This document shows, in pieces, positions 11,887-22,880 of a stretch of 64,000 nt of DNA. Both the position numbers and the translations under genes were made by a program. Each line of letters begins with the position of its first letter. Positions within the stretch are counted from its first letter, which is position 1. Origin of the DNA: Xanthomonas hyacinthi (GTDB taxonomy: Bacteria; Pseudomonadota; Gammaproteobacteria; Xanthomonadales; Xanthomonadaceae); the NCBI RefSeq assembly GCF_009769165.1, contig NZ_CP043476.1, forward strand, positions 2,921,001 through 2,985,000, written 5' to 3'. A model generated the notes under the pieces. The model did not search any database. It was given only the letters and a program-made list of their open reading frames with translations, and was not told where the DNA came from.

Positions 11887-14748
11887 ATGAACCTTCGCAC
11901 TTCCGCAGTGCGGCTGGGCCTGTTGCCCGCCAGCATCGCGATCGCGTTGACGCCGGCCATCGCCGGCGCGCAAGAATCCGCCCCTTCCACCACCACCAAC
12001 CTGGAACGCATCGAGATCACCGGTTCGCGTATCCGCGGTGCGGATATCGAGACCCAGCAGCCGATCCTGACCCTGGACCGCCAGGCGCTCGAGCGCCAGG
12101 GCTACACCTCGGTCGCCGATGTGCTGCAGAACCTGACCTCGGCCGGTTCCCCGGCCATCTCGCGCGCCGACGCGCTGGCCTCCGGCGAGAATGTCGGCGG
12201 CTATTACGTGGACCTGCGCAACCTCGGCGCCCAGCGCACCCTGGTGCTGCTGAACGGCAAGCGCATGGGCGCGACCACCAGCGGCTATCAGGATCTCGGC
12301 CAGATTCCGATGTCGGCGATCGAGCGCATCGAAGTGCTGAAGGACGGCGCCTCGTCGATCTACGGTTCCGACGCCATCGCCGGCGTCGTCAACGTCATCA
12401 CCCGCAAGCGCTTCGACGGCGCCGAGGCCGCGGTCGAGTACGGCCAGTTCGGCCAGGGCGACGGCGCGACCTCGCAGTACTCCCTCACCATCGGTTCGCA
12501 GGGCGAGCGCGGCGGCGTGACCCTGTCGGCCGAGTATTCCAAGCAGGATCCGGTGTTCGCCAAGAACCGCTGGTTCAGCCGCGACGGCAGCCGTGGTCCG
12601 CACTCGACCCCGAACGGCTGGAGCCCGATCAGCCAGAACGGCAGCTGGTGCAACCCGCTCGCGGTCGACTGCAGCGACCCCGACGTTGCGGTGTGGCAGA
12701 CCCTGAACCAGGGCGGCAACCCGAACAATCCGGCCGACTACCACCCGCTGACCGCGGCCGAGCGCGCCAACGCGAATCAGCAGATGATGGTGCAGACCGG
12801 CATCGAGCGTAAGTCGGTGTTCGCCGACGCGAACTACGACCTGAGCGATGCGCTCGTGTTCAATGCCGATGTGCTCTACAACGAGCGCAGCACCGACCAG
12901 CAGGCCGCCGGCTATCCGTACCAGTCGGCCGCTGGCGATATCCAGACGCCGTTGGCCGGCGACAGCGCGTTCAACCCGATCGGGCAGGACGTGGATTTCC
13001 GCCGCCGCCTGTGGGAAGTGCCGCGCACCACCGAAAGCAAGCTGAAGACCACGCGCTTCGCGCCGACCGTCAGCGGCTATTTCGAATTCGCCGGCAAGAC
13101 CTGGGACTGGGACGTCGGCGCCCTGTGGAACCGCAACGAGAGCACCAAGACCGGTCACGGCGACATGAGCCTGATCGCGTCGCGCCAGGCGCTGGGTTCG
13201 TCCTTCATCAACGCCAATGGCGTCGCCCAGTGCGGCACCGCAGCCAACCCCGTGTCGCTGAGCGCATGCCGTCCGTGGAACCCGCTGCTGCCGTACGGCG
13301 TCGCCGGCCAGGGTTCGCTGGCCGACCCGGACCTGCAGGACTTCCTGTTCCCGGACTTCACCGATACCGGCCTGACCAAGACCACCAGCTACACGGCGAA
13401 CCTGAGCGGCACGCTGGCGACGCTGCCCGCGGGCGACCTGGGCATCGCGGTGGGTTACGAGCACCGCAAGGAAGAAGGCCGCTTCGCACCGGACGCGTTC
13501 GCGCAGTCGGGCGAGAGCACCGGGCTGGGCGCCAAGACCACGGCCGGCAACTATAAGCTGGACGAGTTCTATCTCGAGTTGAACGTGCCGATCCTGCGCG
13601 ACATGGCGTTCGCCAGGGAACTGACCGTGAACGCCGCCAGCCGGTATTCGGACTACAGCAACTTCGGCGACACGATCAACTCCAAGTTCGGCTTCACCTG
13701 GAAGCCGGTCGACGAGGTGCTGGTTCGCGGCACCTACGCGCAGGGCTTCCGTGCGCCGACCATCAGCGATCTGTATGGCGGCCTGAACAGCAGCTTCGAG
13801 TCGTATGTGGATCCGTGCGGCGTGGGCGCTGCGGGCAGCGTCAACGGCAATGCGGCGTGCAGCGGCGCCGGCGTGCCGGTGGGCTACACCCAGCTCGGCC
13901 AGGGCGACGTGCCGTGCACGACCTACCCGTGCCAGACCCCCGACCAGTTCGTCAGCGGCGCCAACCCGAAGCTGAAGCCGGAAACCTCCACCAGCAAGAC
14001 CGCCGGTCTGGTGTGGAGCCCGCGCTGGGTGCAGGGCCTGGACATCTCGCTGGACTGGTACCGCTACGAGATCAAGGACATGATCATCGCCGATAGCGTC
14101 GACCGCATCCTGCGCGACTGCTACGTGCTGGGTAATGCCGCGCGTTGCGCGGGCGTGACGCGTGCCGGCGACGGCCACATCTCGGCGATGAGCTACGGCG
14201 TGGCCAACCTCGGGCGGATGGAAACCGAAGGCTACGACCTGGGCGTGAAGTACCGTCTGCCGGAAATGGGCATCGGCAACATCCTGATCGATTGGCAGAG
14301 CAGCTACGTCGGCAAGTACGACGAAGCGGGCCAGAACGACGCCGGCGACAACATCATGATCGGCGGCGTCGGCGAGCCGGGCATCTTCCGCGTGCGCTCC
14401 AACCTGGGCGTGAACTGGTCGATGGGCGACTTCGGTGTGAACTACACGCTGCGCTACTACTCGGGCATGAAGGAAAGCTGCATCACCCTGGCGCAGGACT
14501 ACTGCGACGCTCCGGGCCACTTCGCCAATGGCGAATCCGATCCGCTGCGTCACACCGGCTCCAATACCTTCCACGACCTGCAGGTCCACTGGAAGGCACC
14601 GTGGGATGCGACGATCGCCATCGGCGCGAACAACGTGTTCGATCACCGCGGTCCGCTGATGTACTCGGCGCCGAACAGCGGCTTCGCCTACTACGGCGGC
14701 TTCGATATCGGGCGCTACATGTACATGAAGTACACCCAGCGCTTCTGA
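11887..14748 (+). CDS. TonB-dependent outer-membrane receptor 1
   Basis: 953 residues: signal peptide (LPASIAIALTPAIAGAQE), then a TonB-box/plug region starting at ERIEITGSRIRGADIETQQP. Plug motifs are LRNLGAQRTLVLLNGKRM and IERIEVLKDGASSIYGSDAIAGVVNVITRK, followed by a long beta-barrel ending in KYTQRF with the C-terminal Phe typical of outer-membrane proteins. The start ATG follows a TTG and an AGAGAT sequence. The family takes up siderophores, cobalamin, sugars or peptides using TonB energy. The ligand cannot be read from sequence, but the GSRIRGADIE plug class is frequent among carbohydrate or peptide receptors of Xanthomonadales. A hairpin terminator follows, so transcription of the AraC-receptor pair likely ends here. 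Confidence 0.95.
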   Translation: MNLRTSAVRLGLLPASIAIALTPAIAGAQESAPSTTTNLERIEITGSRIRGADIETQQPILTLDRQALERQGYTSVADVLQNLTSAGSPAISRADALASGENVGGYYVDLRNLGAQRTLVLLNGKRMGATTSGYQDLGQIPMSAIERIEVLKDGASSIYGSDAIAGVVNVITRKRFDGAEAAVEYGQFGQGDGATSQYSLTIGSQGERGGVTLSAEYSKQDPVFAKNRWFSRDGSRGPHSTPNGWSPISQNGSWCNPLAVDCSDPDVAVWQTLNQGGNPNNPADYHPLTAAERANANQQMMVQTGIERKSVFADANYDLSDALVFNADVLYNERSTDQQAAGYPYQSAAGDIQTPLAGDSAFNPIGQDVDFRRRLWEVPRTTESKLKTTRFAPTVSGYFEFAGKTWDWDVGALWNRNESTKTGHGDMSLIASRQALGSSFINANGVAQCGTAANPVSLSACRPWNPLLPYGVAGQGSLADPDLQDFLFPDFTDTGLTKTTSYTANLSGTLATLPAGDLGIAVGYEHRKEEGRFAPDAFAQSGESTGLGAKTTAGNYKLDEFYLELNVPILRDMAFARELTVNAASRYSDYSNFGDTINSKFGFTWKPVDEVLVRGTYAQGFRAPTISDLYGGLNSSFESYVDPCGVGAAGSVNGNAACSGAGVPVGYTQLGQGDVPCTTYPCQTPDQFVSGANPKLKPETSTSKTAGLVWSPRWVQGLDISLDWYRYEIKDMIIADSVDRILRDCYVLGNAARCAGVTRAGDGHISAMSYGVANLGRMETEGYDLGVKYRLPEMGIGNILIDWQSSYVGKYDEAGQNDAGDNIMIGGVGEPGIFRVRSNLGVNWSMGDFGVNYTLRYYSGMKESCITLAQDYCDAPGHFANGESDPLRHTGSNTFHDLQVHWKAPWDATIAIGANNVFDHRGPLMYSAPNSGFAYYGGFDIGRYMYMKYTQRF

Positions 14749-14774
14749 TCCATCGGCGTCTGAGCAACGAAGAA

Positions 14775-14800
14775 GGCGGGCCGCAAGGCCCGTCTTTTTT
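14775..14800 (+). terminator. Rho-independent terminator after TonB receptor 1
   Basis: GGCGGGCC, loop GCAA, GGCCCGTC, then a run of six T. The stem is CGGGCC/GGCCCG extended by one G-T pair. It lies 26 bases past the receptor stop codon. Confidence 0.9.
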
Positions 14801-14801
14801 G

Positions 14802-15237
14802 GGTTGTTGTTTCCGCCGAACGCTGCTGCGGCGAGAGGTTGAGCGGTAAGCGAGGGGGCGGAGGCGATTGCTTTTTGTGGGAGCGACTTCAGTCGCGACA
14901 GGCTTTACCGATAAAGCTGTCGCGACTGAAGTCGCCCAGAAAAACCGCAGTAGGGCCTGTCCCCATCATTGCTGCGACGATTGTGATGGCGGCGGTCTCG
15001 CAAGCGGCGTGGCCTAGGACGGCGAGCCCGAGTCGCTATTCCTGCTTCTGGGCGCTTGCAGCGCTTTCGCGGATGGCGGATGGCGCGGATGCCCGGAATC
15101 GCCGGCAAGCCGCCATCGGCGGCACCGCGCAGGGCGCTGGCCATTCCTTCGATGCGATCGCGATGGGCATGCCCGCCGCCAAGGAACATCGATTCCTTGG
15201 GAATTTCGCTGCGCTGCGAGAACAGCGCTGGCCGCCG
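14802..15237. other. Gene-free interval with one long palindromic repeat
   Basis: Between the receptor terminator and the convergent HDOD gene. It contains the hairpin repeat listed separately. The remaining roughly 300 bases hold only short overlapping frames without family features; I see no gene. Confidence 0.6.
14883..14935. repeat. Long REP-like palindrome
   Basis: GCGACTTCAGTCGCGACAG pairs with CTGTCGCGACTGAAGTCGC around a short loop (ACCGAT flanked by GCTTT/AAAGC), about 23 base pairs with one extra G. The flanks GTGGGAGC...GCCCAGAAA match the GGAGCGRCTTCAGYCGCGAC repeat type scattered in Xanthomonas-like genomes. Degenerate relatives occur near 22940, 22985 and 49790. Confidence 0.85.
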
Positions 15238-16353
15238 CTAGGCCGAGGTCAGCCCCATCAGGTTTTCCGCCTGTTCGCGCCAGACCGGCAGCTTGTTCAA
15301 CACGCCGGTCTTGGCCAGATAGTCTTCATCGATCTGCGAGCCGCTGGCCAGCGCCATCGCCACGTGCACCGCGCCGGCGACCCAGAAGCTGCGGGTGCTG
15401 GAGCGCTGCGGCTGGCGGTGGAACGCCACCGCCTCGATGATCGGCATCGGCAGGCCCCACAGGCCGAGCAGATAGGCGCCCGCCTCGGCATGCCCGGGAC
15501 GTTCGTCGTCGCCCGCGGCGGCCGGTTCGCGCTCGTTGCGGATGCCCGGCAGCAGCAGGCCGATGTCGGCCAGCAGCGCTGCGGTCGCGCCCAGTTCGGC
15601 GCTGGAGGACGGCAGCATCTTCGACGCCAGCTTCGAGGCGATGAGCGAGCGCTGCTGCAGCGCGTTGCGTTCGGCGTTGGACAGCGCCTGCACCGAGAAC
15701 ACTTCGCTGGCCAGCACCAGGTCGCGCAAGGTGGCGATGCCCAGCCGGGTCACCGCGGAGCGCAGGTCGGAAATCGTGCGGCCGTTGGAGAAGTACGCCG
15801 AGTTGCACAGCTGCAGCACCTTGGCCGCGATCGCCGGATCGGCCGACACCAGCTTGGCCAGGTCGGCGGCGTTGCTGCCGTCGTCCTGTTCCAGCGCGTG
15901 CATCAGGCTCAGGTATAGATGCGGCGGCGAGGGCAGCTTCTCGATGCGGCCGATGCTGGCGCGCAAGCGGGGATCGCCGAGCAGTTCCTGCAGTTCCTCG
16001 ATGCTGGTGACCGCCTCGAGCAGCATTTCCGGGGGCAGCGGCAGCGGCAGGAAGCGATGCGCCACGCCGATGATGCGCGCCGGCGGCGCGCGGTTGCTCT
16101 GCTCGGCGTCGATCAGCACGATGCGGATGGTTTCCGGACTCAGCGTGCGGATCTGGCCGAGCAGGGTGGCCGTGGTCAGGTCGGGCAGCGCCGGCGCGGC
16201 GATCACCGCATCCAGGCGCTCGGTGGCGGCGGCGGCGATGGCGGCATTGCCGTCGAGCACGCTCTGGACCTGCCAGTCCTCGCCCAATTCGCGGATGTAT
16301 TCGGTGACCTCGGCCGGCAGGCTCGCTTCGTCGCCGACGAACAGGATACGCAA
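15238..16353 (-). CDS. Degenerate receiver plus HDOD domain protein
   Basis: 371 residues. Residues 1-115 have the shape of a response-regulator receiver (RILFVGDEASLPAEV, IRIVLIDAE), but the phosphoacceptor position is Ala53 in DAVIAAPALP and the usual KP switch is missing (RFLPLPLPPEM). Residues about 135-345 form an HDOD domain (LVSADPAIAAKVLQLCNSAYF, ISDLRSAVTRLGIATLRDLV). HDOD domains relate to HD hydrolases but lack catalysis and act in signalling. I chose a TTG start because GGGGGGAAG lies immediately upstream and the receiver fold begins there; no ATG suits. It lies downstream of ppa on the same strand, separated by a hairpin. Confidence 0.85.
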   Translation of the reverse strand: MRILFVGDEASLPAEVTEYIRELGEDWQVQSVLDGNAAIAAAATERLDAVIAAPALPDLTTATLLGQIRTLSPETIRIVLIDAEQSNRAPPARIIGVAHRFLPLPLPPEMLLEAVTSIEELQELLGDPRLRASIGRIEKLPSPPHLYLSLMHALEQDDGSNAADLAKLVSADPAIAAKVLQLCNSAYFSNGRTISDLRSAVTRLGIATLRDLVLASEVFSVQALSNAERNALQQRSLIASKLASKMLPSSSAELGATAALLADIGLLLPGIRNEREPAAAGDDERPGHAEAGAYLLGLWGLPMPIIEAVAFHRQPQRSSTRSFWVAGAVHVAMALASGSQIDEDYLAKTGVLNKLPVWREQAENLMGLTSA

Positions 16354-16473
16354 GAGACTTCCCCCCAGAAGGGACCGGTTCACGCTCGACCGGCCCGGAT
16401 ATTCGTTCCGCAATGTACTCCAAACGCCGGAATGCGGCAGGGTTGGCATTCGTAAAACGTGAAGCGGGTCAGC

Positions 16474-16497
16474 CGCGGCGGGTCTCCCCCCGCCGCG
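16474..16497 (-). terminator. GC-rich hairpin after ppa
   Basis: CGCGGCGGG and CCCGCCGCG form a perfect nine-base stem with a six-base loop, 11 bases past the ppa stop codon. No strong T run follows, so termination may be partial. Confidence 0.55.
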
Positions 16498-16508
16498 ACG
16501 CCCATTGG

Positions 16509-17042
16509 TCAGGCGCTGGTCTTGTAGCGCTCGACCGCGTCCAGCAGGATCTGCTTGGCTTCGGCGGCGTTGCCCCAGCCGTCCAGCTTGACCCACTTGC
16601 CCTTCTCCAGATCCTTGTAGTGCTCGAAGAAGTGGCCGATGCGCTCCATCCAGTGGCCGGAGACCTGGGCGATGTCCTCGATGTGGCTGTAGCCCTCGAA
16701 CACCTTCGCCACCGGCACCGCCAGGATCTTCTCGTCGCTGCCGGCCTCGTCGCTCATCTTGAGCACGCCGACCGGGCGGCAGCGCACCACGCAGCCGGGC
16801 ACCAGCGGCAGCGGCAGCACCACCAGCACGTCGGCCGGGTCGCCGTCGCCGCACAAGGTGTTGGGCACATAGCCGTAGTTGCAGGGATAGCGCATCGGGG
16901 TGGACAGGATGCGGTCGACGAAGATCGCGCCGCTGGCCTTGTCCACTTCGTACTTGACCGGCTCCGAATCCTTGGGGATTTCGATGACGACGTTGATTTC
17001 TTCCGGGAGATTCTTGCCGGAGGTGACCAGTTCCAGACCCAT
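16509..17042 (-). CDS. ppa: Soluble inorganic pyrophosphatase
   Basis: A 177-residue family I pyrophosphatase that hydrolyses PPi to two phosphates in the cytoplasm. Substrate and Mg2+ residues are present: [26 protein letters not shown], and the signature DGDPADVLV with its Asp cluster. Length and start ([16 protein letters not shown]) match the bacterial hexameric enzyme. A proton-pumping pyrophosphatase and a PPi-dependent phosphofructokinase lie within 6 kb on the same strand, placing it in a pyrophosphate-metabolism neighbourhood. Confidence 0.97.
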   Translation of the reverse strand: MGLELVTSGKNLPEEINVVIEIPKDSEPVKYEVDKASGAIFVDRILSTPMRYPCNYGYVPNTLCGDGDPADVLVVLPLPLVPGCVVRCRPVGVLKMSDEAGSDEKILAVPVAKVFEGYSHIEDIAQVSGHWMERIGHFFEHYKDLEKGKWVKLDGWGNAAEAKQILLDAVERYKTSA

Positions 17043-17317
17043 GCGCTAGCTCCAGTGGAGTGGCTTCAAAGAGGTCTGCATTCTAGTCGCTTGGCTGTTG
17101 CAATGCAGCGCGGGCGGCCTGGGACCCGTCGGTTTTGCCGCATCCGGCGCCCGCTGGCCGCGCCTGGCGCAGCGGCAGGCGCGCCGCCTGCCCAGCCTCG
17201 GTCTATTCCTACACGGGTTTCGGACTCCACACCGGCTCGAATGGGAAGGTTTCCGATAGTGCCCGTCCACCCGGCGCGCGACGCTATGTCCACAGTCCAC
17301 CCACAAGGAGCAAGACG

Positions 17318-17806
17318 ATGAAGGGAATCCGGTGTTCGATCGGCCCGCTGTTGGCGGTCGTGCTGCTGGCCTGCGGTGCAGCCCAGGCGCAGGCGCAGCA
17401 GCAGGTCTACGTGGATGCGGTCGACTATCCCACCGCGGGCGCGGGCTGGGAGGCGTTCTACGATCTGGAGCAGCGGCTGGCCGAGGACTTCGACCAGAGT
17501 TGCGGCGACACCTTCTGCGAAGGCGACTACAGCGACTACCGGCCGCTGCGCTACCGCTGCTCGGTGCGCCAGCGCGACGGGGCGATCGGCCAGTGCGTGT
17601 GGACCTTCGGCGCCAGCGAGGCCAGCATCGATCCGGCCAGCGGCCAGGTGCAGGTCGATGCCAAGCTGTGGCAGTGCCCGACGCCGCTGCTGCCGCGGAC
17701 CCGGCTGGCGGCGCTGTACCAGGCGCTGGCGGGCGAGCATCCGTTGTTCGCGCCGCTGCCGCATGGCCAGCGCAGCGTCAACGACGGCTTGATCGATTGC
17801 CTGTAG
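17318..17806 (+). CDS. Small cysteine-rich secreted protein of unknown function
   Basis: 162 residues. The ATG follows AAGGAG and starts a signal peptide (GPLLAVVLLACGAAQAQA). The mature part has six cysteines (SCGDTFC, RCS, QCVW, LWQCP, IDCL), suggesting up to three disulfides and a periplasmic location. Tyr- and Asp-rich stretches (EGDYSDYRPLRYRC) match no family I recognise. It lies on the opposite strand between ppa and hppA. It resembles the other small secreted protein at 20150 only in general layout. Confidence 0.75.
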   Translation: MKGIRCSIGPLLAVVLLACGAAQAQAQQQVYVDAVDYPTAGAGWEAFYDLEQRLAEDFDQSCGDTFCEGDYSDYRPLRYRCSVRQRDGAIGQCVWTFGASEASIDPASGQVQVDAKLWQCPTPLLPRTRLAALYQALAGEHPLFAPLPHGQRSVNDGLIDCL

Positions 17807-17816
17807 CCGCGCTGCG

Positions 17817-17851
17817 CACCGGCGCCGGCGGGGGCGCTGCCAGCGCCGGTG
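17817..17851. terminator. Hairpin between converging genes
   Basis: CACCGGCGC and GCGCCGGTG form a perfect nine-base stem with a 17-base loop, between the stop codons of the secreted protein and hppA. No T run is present, so its role as a terminator is only suggested by its position. Confidence 0.4.
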
Positions 17852-17865
17852 CCGGGCGCGTGCCG

Positions 17866-19893
<2,028 letters not shown>

Positions 19894-20149
19894 GACCCCT
19901 CCCAAGGATGTGGATGTCGCCCAAGCGCTGGGGACGTACAGCGGAATCACACCGAAGGAGCCTGAGGCATGCAGCGACTCCGCGGCCGCACTGCGCCGGT
20001 GGTGCGTATCGCCATGTGCGACCTGGCCTGAGCGCGCCGAGTATGCGCCCGGGTCCTGTGCATCGCCAGCGGCAGGCGCCGATGGTGTCTTGGCGCCGCG
20101 TTCAGTCGGTGCGTGGCAGCGTGGCGCATCGCTTTCAAGGAGCAAGCCG

Positions 20150-20689
20150 ATGCAATCGATCATCCCGGCGCGGCTGCGCGCACTCGCTTCGACCTTGGCC
20201 CTGGGCCTGTGCGCCAGCGCACCGCTGGCGGCGTTGGCCGCCGATCCGGTCCCGGAACTGCAGCGTCAGCCCGGTGCCGCGCAGGCGGTGGGCGTGGTGC
20301 ACACGATCCGGCAGATCCCCGAGGCCTGCGTGCGCTTCGAAGGCGTCTACACCGGCGATGCGGCGCAGCCCTACACGTTTTCCGCGGTGCGCAGCAGCCC
20401 CACCTGCCAGCCGCGCGCCAAGCTGGTGGAGTTTGACCAGGCCAAGCCCAGCGAGGCGAGCGGCTGGAAGTTCAACGACGTGATCCGCGTGCCCAGCGCG
20501 GCCTGTCCGTCGCAGCAGGCGGTGGTGCGGGTGTGGCGCAAGCCGGTGGCGACCAAGCCGGATCTCGACGGCCAGGGCCAGTCGCGGATCTATCTGGAAG
20601 AGGCGAAGAAGCAGGCGGCGGCCGGCGCGATCGCGCCGGTGCCGCAGTTCACTGCGCAGATGAAGCTGGAAGGCCAGGCCTGCCGGTGA
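20150..20689 (+). CDS. Secreted hypothetical protein
   Basis: 179 residues. The ATG follows AAGGAG and begins a signal peptide ([24 protein letters not shown]). The mature part has four cysteines (EACVRF, PTCQPR, AACPSQ, GQACR) that could form two disulfides, and ends with a Lys/Ala-rich helix. I recognise no family. It is divergent from hppA and convergent with pfp, so it forms its own transcription unit. Confidence 0.75.
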   Translation: MQSIIPARLRALASTLALGLCASAPLAALAADPVPELQRQPGAAQAVGVVHTIRQIPEACVRFEGVYTGDAAQPYTFSAVRSSPTCQPRAKLVEFDQAKPSEASGWKFNDVIRVPSAACPSQQAVVRVWRKPVATKPDLDGQGQSRIYLEEAKKQAAAGAIAPVPQFTAQMKLEGQACR

Positions 20690-20910
20690 ATCGGGGCGCG
20701 TGGCATGCGCCGGCGAGGAAGCGGCGCACCGCCTGCGTATTCCGGTAGGTCTCGTCCACCGGCGTTGCGCGCGTGATCGGGCCGTTGTGCCAATCGAAGT
20801 CCATCCGCATTCCTCGTCGCGCGGTTTGCAGTGGGGATGCCGGAATGCAGCCTTCTCCCGCATCGCCGGAAACGACACGCTGTAAACCGAGTCCCGAGTC
20901 CAGCGCCCCG

Positions 20911-22170
20911 TCAGCCCTCCCAGGCCGGCAGCTTCTTCTTCACCGCCACGTTCTTCAGCGCCACGTACCTGGGCAGGCCGTCGCTGCGGTCGTAGGGCGG
21001 ATAGGCTTCGCCGCGGATCAGCGGCTGCAGGTAGCGGCGCGCCTTCTCGGTAATGCCGAAACCGTCCTTGCGCAGGAACGCCGGCGGCATCTTCTTCTCG
21101 TGGTTGGCGATCCTGCTCAGCGGCGCGGGCTCGATCTTCCAGCGGTACGGCGCATCGCTGCTGCGCACGATCACCGGCATCACCGCGTTCATGCCCTTCA
21201 GCGCGAACTGCACCGCGGCCTTGCCGGCCGCCTGCGCCTGCTCCCAATCGGTCTTGGAGGCGATGTGGCGGGCCGAGCGCTGCAGATAGTCGGGCAGGGT
21301 CCAGTGCACCTTGTAGCCGAGTTCGGCCTTGACCTTGCCGGCCAGGTACGAGGCCACGCCGCCGAGCTGGCTGTGGCCGAACGCGTCGGTGCCGCCGCCG
21401 GCATCGGCGACGAAGCGCCCGTCGGCGGTCTGGATGCCTTCGCTGGCCACTACCACGCACCAGCCGACCTTGTCCACCACCTTGCGCACCTGCGCCAGGA
21501 ACGCGGCTTCGTCGTAGGCGCGCTCGGGGAACAGGATGATCTGCGGCGCCTCGTCCGGCGACTGCGCGGCCAGCCCGGCCGCGGCGGCCAGCCAGCCGGC
21601 GTGGCGGCCCATCGCCTCGTAGACAAACACCTTGGTCGAGGTCTCGGCCATCGCCGCCACGTCCAGCGCCGCCTCGCGCACCGACACCGCGGTGTACTTG
21701 GCGGCCGAACCGAAGCCGGGGCAGGTGTCGGTGACTGCCAGGTCGTTGTCGATGGTCTTGGGCACGCCGATGCAATGCAGCGGATAGCCGAACGCGTCGG
21801 CCAGCTGCGACACCTTCCAGGCGGTGTCGGCCGAATCGTTGCCGCCGTTGTAGAGGAAGTAGCGCACGTCGTGCGCCTGCAACACCTGCAGCAGGCGCTC
21901 GTACTTGGCGCGATCGGCCTCCAGCGACTTGAGCTTGTAGCGGCACGAACCGAACGCGCCGCCGGGCGTGTGCGCCAGCGCGCGGATCGCCGCGGCCGAT
22001 TCCTTGGAGGTGTCGATCAGCTCCTCGCGCAGCGCGCCGAGGATGCCGTTGCGCGCGGCCAGGACCTTGACCTTGCGCGCGCGCGCCTCGCCGATCACGG
22101 CGGCGGCGCTGGCGTTGATGACGGCGGTGACGCCGCCGGATTGTGCGTACAGCAGGGTGCCTTGGGTCAT
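20911..22170 (-). CDS. pfp: Pyrophosphate-dependent 6-phosphofructokinase
   Basis: A 419-residue enzyme interconverting fructose-6-phosphate and fructose-1,6-bisphosphate with PPi as phosphoryl donor. The nucleotide-site loop reads YNGGNDSADTAW; the Asp in GGND, where ATP enzymes have Gly, and the Lys in PKTIDNDL are the established PPi-specific residues. The substrate site has MGRHAGWLAA. The start MTQGTLLYAQSGG matches the family; a longer frame adds an unrelated His/Pro stretch. PPi-type PFK is known in Xanthomonas campestris. The reaction is reversible and fits with ppa and hppA nearby. Confidence 0.95.
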   Translation of the reverse strand: MTQGTLLYAQSGGVTAVINASAAAVIGEARARKVKVLAARNGILGALREELIDTSKESAAAIRALAHTPGGAFGSCRYKLKSLEADRAKYERLLQVLQAHDVRYFLYNGGNDSADTAWKVSQLADAFGYPLHCIGVPKTIDNDLAVTDTCPGFGSAAKYTAVSVREAALDVAAMAETSTKVFVYEAMGRHAGWLAAAAGLAAQSPDEAPQIILFPERAYDEAAFLAQVRKVVDKVGWCVVVASEGIQTADGRFVADAGGGTDAFGHSQLGGVASYLAGKVKAELGYKVHWTLPDYLQRSARHIASKTDWEQAQAAGKAAVQFALKGMNAVMPVIVRSSDAPYRWKIEPAPLSRIANHEKKMPPAFLRKDGFGITEKARRYLQPLIRGEAYPPYDRSDGLPRYVALKNVAVKKKLPAWEG

Positions 22171-22316
22171 GGTCGGGACTCGCTGGTGGGGGTGGGGACA
22201 TTGCCGGGACATTGCCCGGATGCGGTAAGCTGGGGACCTTGCGGTACAGCGCAGGCGTGGTCCCTGAGTCTAACGCCGCCGGCCGCGCACGGTAATTTCC
22301 TCGAGGAGTCAGGTTG

Positions 22317-22880
22317 ATGCGATTGGTTCTGTTGGGACCGCCCGGATCGGGCAAGGGCACGCAGGCGGCCCGCCTGAAGGACAAGCTGCAGATCCCGCAC
22401 ATCTCCACCGGCGATCTGCTGCGCGCCGAAGTCGCCGCCGGCACCCCGCTCGGCGTGCAGGCCAAGGAAGTGATGGCGCGCGGCGACCTGGTTTCCGACG
22501 ACATTCTGCTCGGCATGCTCGAATCGCGTCTCGGCCGCGACGACGTCGCCAACGGTTTCATCCTCGACGGCTATCCGCGCAACCTGGCCCAGGCCTCGGC
22601 GCTGGACGAACTGCTGGCCAAGCTCGGCCAGCCGCTGGATGCGGTGGTGCAGCTGGACGTGGCCACCGAGCTGCTGGTCGAGCGCATCGCCGGCCGCGCC
22701 AAGGCCGAAGGCCGCGAAGACGACAATCCCGAGTCGGTGCGCAAGCGCCTGCAGGTGTACAACGATTCGACCGCGCCGGTGATCGGCTTCTACGACAAGC
22801 GCGGCACCCTGGCGCGCGTGGACGGCGTCGGCTCGCTGGACGATGTGCTGGCGCGCATCCTGGCGTCGATCGACCGCTGA
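22317..22880 (+). CDS. adk: Adenylate kinase
   Basis: A 187-residue short-form adenylate kinase interconverting ATP + AMP and 2 ADP. The P-loop is GPPGSGKGTQ at residues 7-16, the AMP site is HISTGDLLR, and DGYPRN follows; the LID is short and lacks the zinc cysteines. The ATG follows a GAGGAG site and an out-of-use TTG. It is transcribed divergently from pfp, with about 145 bases between the two starts holding both promoters. Confidence 0.98.
   Translation: MRLVLLGPPGSGKGTQAARLKDKLQIPHISTGDLLRAEVAAGTPLGVQAKEVMARGDLVSDDILLGMLESRLGRDDVANGFILDGYPRNLAQASALDELLAKLGQPLDAVVQLDVATELLVERIAGRAKAEGREDDNPESVRKRLQVYNDSTAPVIGFYDKRGTLARVDGVGSLDDVLARILASIDR

Noticed and set aside
11311..14646. Open frame of 1111 codons antisense to TonB receptor 1
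   Set aside because: It follows from the high-GC codon pattern of the receptor on the other strand: Arg/Ala/Gly/His-rich, no domains, and the receptor itself is unmistakable.
14905..15189. 94-codon minus-strand frame between the palindrome and the HDOD gene
   Set aside because: It overlaps the palindrome, has Arg/His-rich content, and has no ribosome binding site or homology that I recognise.
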